DNA from: an uncultured Aquimarina sp.
Lineage (GTDB): Bacteria; Bacteroidota; Bacteroidia; Flavobacteriales; Flavobacteriaceae
Direction of reading: 5' to 3'
Assembly: GCA_947501475.1 (NCBI GenBank)
Contig: CANMWA010000004.1
Coordinates: 330,952 to 394,951 of the forward strand
Length of the DNA stretch: 64,000 nucleotides
Shown here in pieces: positions 63,201 through 64,000 of this stretch. Position numbers and translations under genes: made by a program. A model generated the notes under the pieces. It worked only from the letters and a program-made list of their open reading frames with translations, was not told the origin of the DNA and searched no databases. Within the stretch, counting starts at the first letter, position 1, and each line of letters opens with the position of its first letter.

Positions 63201-64000
63201 CCAGCGAATTTAGCTCCAGGCGCTACTGGTACGTTGACATCAGTCTATACGATTTTACAGTTAGATGTTGATGCCGGAGGAATAGAGAATACGGCTACGG
63301 GAAGTGCTACGCCACCAAATTTACCAGATGGTACCCCAGCCACTCCGATTACCGATACTTCTGATACAGATGTTGATGGTACAGGTACAAATGTTCCGAA
63401 CAATGAGACTGTTGAGACGCCACTATTAGATGGTACGACTCCAGGAGATGGTACAGATAATGATCCTACGGTGAGTTTGATTCCTGCAGTCCCACAAATT
63501 ACTTTTACTAAGACCTTTGCTACTCCTGTAGATGTAAATGCCAACGGTATTGTTGATGCAGGGGATACGATAGAATATACCTTGAGTGTTACCAATAGTG
63601 GTAATGTAAGTTTGACAGGAGCTAATGTTACAGATACTAAGTTAGGTTTAGCTGCAGCAGCAGTTACCCCAGCGAATTTAGCTCCAGGCGCTACTGGTAC
63701 GTTGACATCAGTCTATACGATTTTACAGTTAGATGTTGATGCTGGAGGAATAGAGAACACGGCTACGGGAAGTGCTACGCCACCAAATTTACCAGATGGT
63801 ACACCAGTAGCACCAATTACCGATACTTCTGATACAGATGTTGATGGTACAGGTACAAATGTTCCGAATAATGAGACTGTTGAGACGCCACTATTAGATG
63901 GTACGACTCCAGGAGATGGTACAGATAATGATCCTACGGTGAGTTTGATTCCTGCAGTCCCACAAATTACTTTTACTAAGACCTTTGCTACTCCTGTAGA
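54222..64000 (+). CDS. Giant repeat-rich surface protein (adhesin-like), 3' end outside window
   Basis: The frame from ATG 54222 stays open to the window edge (at least 3259 codons; I checked it at intervals and found no stop). A long leader ends in an Ala/Gln signal cleavage site (SFGYSQA, about residue 60). Domains in order: two DUF6923-like modules starting SCPSTFYQ (residues about 60 and 510), each followed by acidic Ca-binding repeats (DSDNDG); a cadherin-like domain (about 965-1070); choice-of-anchor U-like (about 1440-1610) and choice-of-anchor L-like (about 1650-1920) domains; a jelly-roll (about 2130-2300); a long thrombospondin-3-like acidic region; then identical DUF11/DUF7507-type repeats of 156 residues. 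A T9SS type B domain is expected at the unseen end. It is probably a cell-surface adhesin or gliding protein. Confidence 0.88.
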   Translation, partial: MKFFTKLYNRIKIVNDGFSIYHIQKIDTSLRRNGNRILITSILSLLVNSFGYSQATTPFSCPSTFYQVISGELRPYNPADGTYGTAISSLENYNAGGYNTTDGYLYAIIESTQPTANHLIRIDSNGDFDDLGVLDDATTAFVAGDVDDSDDLYLRDGRNLVRIDNLSTLPANPAATITTTLLNNAFWNNNPGQMVPLDLVFINGAFYGVDATSLYIWNLITMDRSIVPITGLAAAPSDNYGAVYTDSSDRLYISNNDGGLYLIENYTTAAPSATYLSSTSNVTRNDGFACALAPSSIDQDLDDLLDPFDLDLDGDGMTNLDESPSDPFADGDADLVFAYLDDNDTTGAIGNIDGMVEAAFDTDGDGIADFFDLDSDNDGIYDVIEAGHGLPQTNGRITGQDTGSGANGLFDGVETPADSGTINYTITNTDIAGNFDFQSTDADGDGCADAIEGAGTFVLGDLDGDSSLGDVVNEDGVPTVAGSPQNTTAAVTNAGDTSACVTVSALTPFSCPSTFYQIIAGELKSYDPVSGEYSTPIAITNPYNATGYNRLDDYIYGIGKGGGGSPINRHLIRIGADGAIEDLGLITGFTAGGISGDVDDADNLWINIGEEYHRIENVSTKAVGGPSPVLVPVTFTGPGGTAIPATTVNDVTFINGSLYGVNNAQQVVIWNLTTQEKSTVGGLTTPTATNFGAAFTDAQDRLYVSYNDGGMYLINNYTTGSPSEALLNSTAVSTSNDGFACPLAPSAIDDDNDITLDPLDLDVDGDGITNTDESPSNPYGDADADGVFTYLDDNDATGAIGNVDGLIETAFDTDGDGVPDFFDLDSDNDGIYDVIEAGHGLPQTNGRITGQGAGSGANGLFDGVETPVDSGIINYTITDTDTPGSPDFQATDSDGDGCSDANEAYDDANADGGDGGIYNPGNTDAEPLTEVAGTVNADGLVVAAAYDTGVVVAVTDAGDALACVTNTAPVITNNGSAATNTATFTAGATGTVVDMDATDTDGDLEGTGIGDQLDWSLTGGADQASFSIDDSGLLTFNTPPTAATYIVEITVTDSAAGTDVQTLTVTVTAAATDIDNDGEPDSSDLDNDNDGILDSVECNGTLQPGTFTATDDGNVDGNESGTITLPSGTAATWNITHTFTNGQLEQFGVSTNSEIYFYYNRVAAGNWDLNAANFSVAAGAADIQLALFGYVDADAQIPEPPGPDFGSRFGTYTISWVGGTGDAIINDPINQTDQTDGATITNGGSFTQTGGSAINNNLLQWNVVFPLGATSFTISATGGAAAEGFRFTALENVCVDTDNDGIQDILDLDSDNDGIYDVIEAGGTASTFPGQEGRQIDDDNNADNTGTIGVPSTVSPAGTTPTETTPGTPDYVNTNSDGDLCTDANEGANNNTAEGNDGGQYGDNDPQTVVDGEVDANGLIIAATYNNTAIAAVTDNTIFTACDDGDGVPLAVEDSGPNGGDGNNDGIPDSQQGNVASIIDATGLGYVTVEVVITGDCTQITDMDPLLETELASLDNDFDYPVGLMDFTLQCGAPGQSANVIIYWHNINTIDTFRKYGSTAPGANNADYDNFIITQGTTTINGRNVPTTSYTLTDGQPGDESATPAVIVDPVGPAMPNFDSDGDGLVNGIDLDDDNDGILDVDECTIGGGTFGTQLVDDADTIFEITAENNPNTLAALLFAENSDVTLVSSSINVGNGSVPQIGTFDDGDQITDSGGSPNAFVDFSTGIIFSSGNVLEFDDNLSNQFFENEPGFPPFATFGPAFGFNGNGTGTAGGGTDSDFAGGSSEFDVASLEFVINVPAETSVTGQFVFASDEYNDFVNQGVNDAAKVIVNGTNVALTPSGSFLSIDTVNNSTDSAFYIDNETDPTAVNIEADGFTTTITFSAVLVAGNNTIKIGVADNGDTVFDSWLLFRANSFVLCFDKDTDGDNIADRLDLDSDNDGIYDTIEAGGILSGATGQDGRHDDDNNNTDNTATLGVPSLANGGAGNTPTDTGSDGSLDYLTLDSDSDGCSDANEAYNSSTADGGDTGVFGTDPVDPTTIVDPDGTVTAASYTTPEDLDTDLTADYQQIGGPDGDGDGIPDACDLVFDDNDGDGVGDLVDLDDDNDGILDTVESANVGNPIVVAGTNIIYVDSFENPAANTGTFVVTDNSELGLLTYYDIVPTGWTKLGGGLVAMTTGGTPTDGDQMVLLNETGASIQSNAIFNIVAGNRYILSLDVSLDNSPSGGGAQLTAQFAGITQELTLTPVQGADGVAQNLVFDFIATTSGPTQIILTESNSIAPLDGSPVIDNLVLEELIDNDLDGVPNYLDLDSDNDGIYDVVESGGTPSTAIGQEGRHTDNDNNGDNTATNGVPSLANGGTGNTPTDTESNGSLDYLTLDSDSDGCSDANEAYNSSTADGGDTGVFGTDPATVDPTTGVVTAATYITPEDLDTDLTADYQQIGGPDGDGDGIPDACDLVFDDNDGDGVGDAVDLDDDNDGIPDLVELAGNDPFLDEDGDGILNYLDTTDDGTGDGSTTDYTDANLDGIPDVYDFDNDGIPNHLDKDSDNDGITDIVEGGGVDTNGDGEVDYPTPGDPTSMVDLDNDGLDDGLDNIDSGSGVGEVTTGTPLTTPNSDTDTTPNFLDIDADDDGIVDNIEAQSTLDYVAPSGNDTDMDGIDDQYDADCTIATCGLIGTPIIPTNTDGSNLNSDTDPDYIDLDSDGDGESDTIEAYDTNDDGVADTIPSGNDTDNDGLDDNFDADGTNATDVGGPTNGGQTATNPFPDTDVAGGEPNWREDIQDITFTKTFATPVDVNANGIVDAGDTIEYTLSVTNSGNVSLTAANVTDTKLGVTGSLVTPANLAPGATGTLTSVYTILQLDVDAGGIENTATGSATPPNLPDGTPSTPITDTSDTDVDGTGTNVPNNETVETPLLDGTTPGDGTDNDPTVSLIPAVPQITFTKTFATPVDVNANGIVDAGDTIEYTLSVTNSGNVSLTGANVTDTKLGLAAAAVTPANLAPGATGTLTSVYTILQLDVDAGGIENTATGSATPPNLPDGTPATPITDTSDTDVDGTGTNVPNNETVETPLLDGTTPGDGTDNDPTVSLIPAVPQITFTKTFATPVDVNANGIVDAGDTIEYTLSVTNSGNVSLTGANVTDTKLGLAAAAVTPANLAPGATGTLTSVYTILQLDVDAGGIENTATGSATPPNLPDGTPVAPITDTSDTDVDGTGTNVPNNETVETPLLDGTTPGDGTDNDPTVSLIPAVPQITFTKTFATPV
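54395..57110 (+). repeat. Duplicated N-terminal module of the giant protein (about 1350 bp)
   Basis: TTGTCCAAGTAC occurs at 54401 and again at 55751, and the later DSDNDGIYDV segment at 55341 and 56694. The whole module, DUF6923-like domain plus acidic repeats plus the GHGLPQTNGRITGQ loop, is therefore duplicated with a period of about 1350 bp. The DNA copies have diverged in the first half and are very similar in the second half. Confidence 0.85.
60021..60555 (+). repeat. Intragenic direct repeat, copy 1 (partner 61143-61675)
   Basis: A segment of about 535 bp coding for DLDSDNDGIYD ... TADYQQIGGPDGDGDG ... DLDDDNDGI is repeated 1122 bp downstream with few changes. A more diverged relative lies at about 58137-58560. 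These pairs are substrates for recombination that would lengthen or shorten the gene. Confidence 0.8.
61143..61675 (+). repeat. Intragenic direct repeat, copy 2 (partner 60021-60555)
   Basis: This is the second copy of the acidic Ca-binding block. It differs from copy 1 mainly in the GILSGATGQDGRH versus GTPSTAIGQEGRH stretch and in the DPVDPTTIVDPDG versus DPATVDPTTG stretch. It leads into the long DxDxDG region. Confidence 0.8.
62569..64000 (+). repeat. 468-bp tandem repeats (156 residues) in the giant gene
   Basis: The marker TTGCTACTCC occurs at 62581, 63049, 63517 and 63985, each exactly 468 bp apart. The protein unit runs from FTKTFATPVDVNANGIVDAG to VSLIPAVPQI. Copies 2 and 3 differ at only a handful of bases; copy 1 is slightly more diverged (GVTGSLVTP for GLAAAAVTP). 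The array continues past the window, so its total copy number is unknown. Confidence 0.93.

Noticed and set aside
56885..63595. Several minus-strand frames rich in Ser, Pro and Val inside the giant gene
   Set aside because: They mirror the acidic, Asp/Thr-rich repeats on the plus strand and repeat with the same period as the sense repeats.

Overview
The window reads as a chromosomal piece of a marine, AT-rich member of the Bacteroidota, most likely a flavobacterium (Aquimarina-like is my guess from overall character; no rRNA is present to settle it). The reasons are: several secreted proteins ending in the type IX secretion system (T9SS) type A sorting domain (YPNP ... C-terminal Lys/Arg-rich end), many TAnnTTTG -7 promoter elements, lipoprotein signal peptides, a TonB-dependent receptor, DUF4252 proteins next to an ECF sigma factor, and a giant surface protein built from acidic Ca-binding, 'choice-of-anchor' and DUF11-type repeats. 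No rRNA, tRNA, CRISPR array, transposase or prophage was seen.

Layout. 1-5.3 kb: glutamate synthase gltB (5' end outside the window) and gltD. 5.3-9.6 kb: two divergent secreted metalloproteases and a tandem pair of paralogous unknown proteins. 9.9-17.2 kb: an AhpD-fold protein, a serine/threonine dehydratase-like PLP enzyme, a tiny secreted protein that is little more than a T9SS sorting domain, and beside it a 1084-residue Calx-beta/G8/beta-helix protein with no sorting domain. 17.2-24.2 kb: housekeeping and metabolic genes, mostly on the minus strand, including dnaN. 24.2-24.7 kb: a non-coding block with a 41/42-bp tandem repeat. 24.7-33.4 kb: a cobalamin uptake and salvage cluster (btuC, btuF, DUF71 ATPase, cobC, cobS, cobT, cobU, and btuB behind a cobalamin riboswitch). 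33.4-37.2 kb: S41 protease, then an ECF sigma operon with two DUF4252 proteins. 38.4-42.1 kb: purB, a 35-copy heptanucleotide array, a helical-repeat protein, a haem-binding protein and a sirtuin.

42.5-47.7 kb is a signalling region: a LytTR regulator with a Glu in place of the phospho-acceptor Asp, two tandem tiny lipoproteins, a TPR sensor kinase and its NarL-type response regulator, followed by a 351-bp tandem duplication that carries gene-end remnants. 47.7-64.0 kb is surface biology: a T9SS sulfatase and an exported formylglycine-generating enzyme, then a small membrane protein and a giant repeat protein that runs off the window.

The most interesting observation is that the sulfatase unit and the giant-protein unit have homologous, roughly 500-bp leaders. 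Each leader has a hairpin start, an identical 16-mer, further shared blocks, a short ORF, and a conserved RNA element of about 58 nt whose two copies differ by compensatory base changes. This is a good candidate for an undescribed cis-regulatory RNA and regulon controlling large exported proteins.
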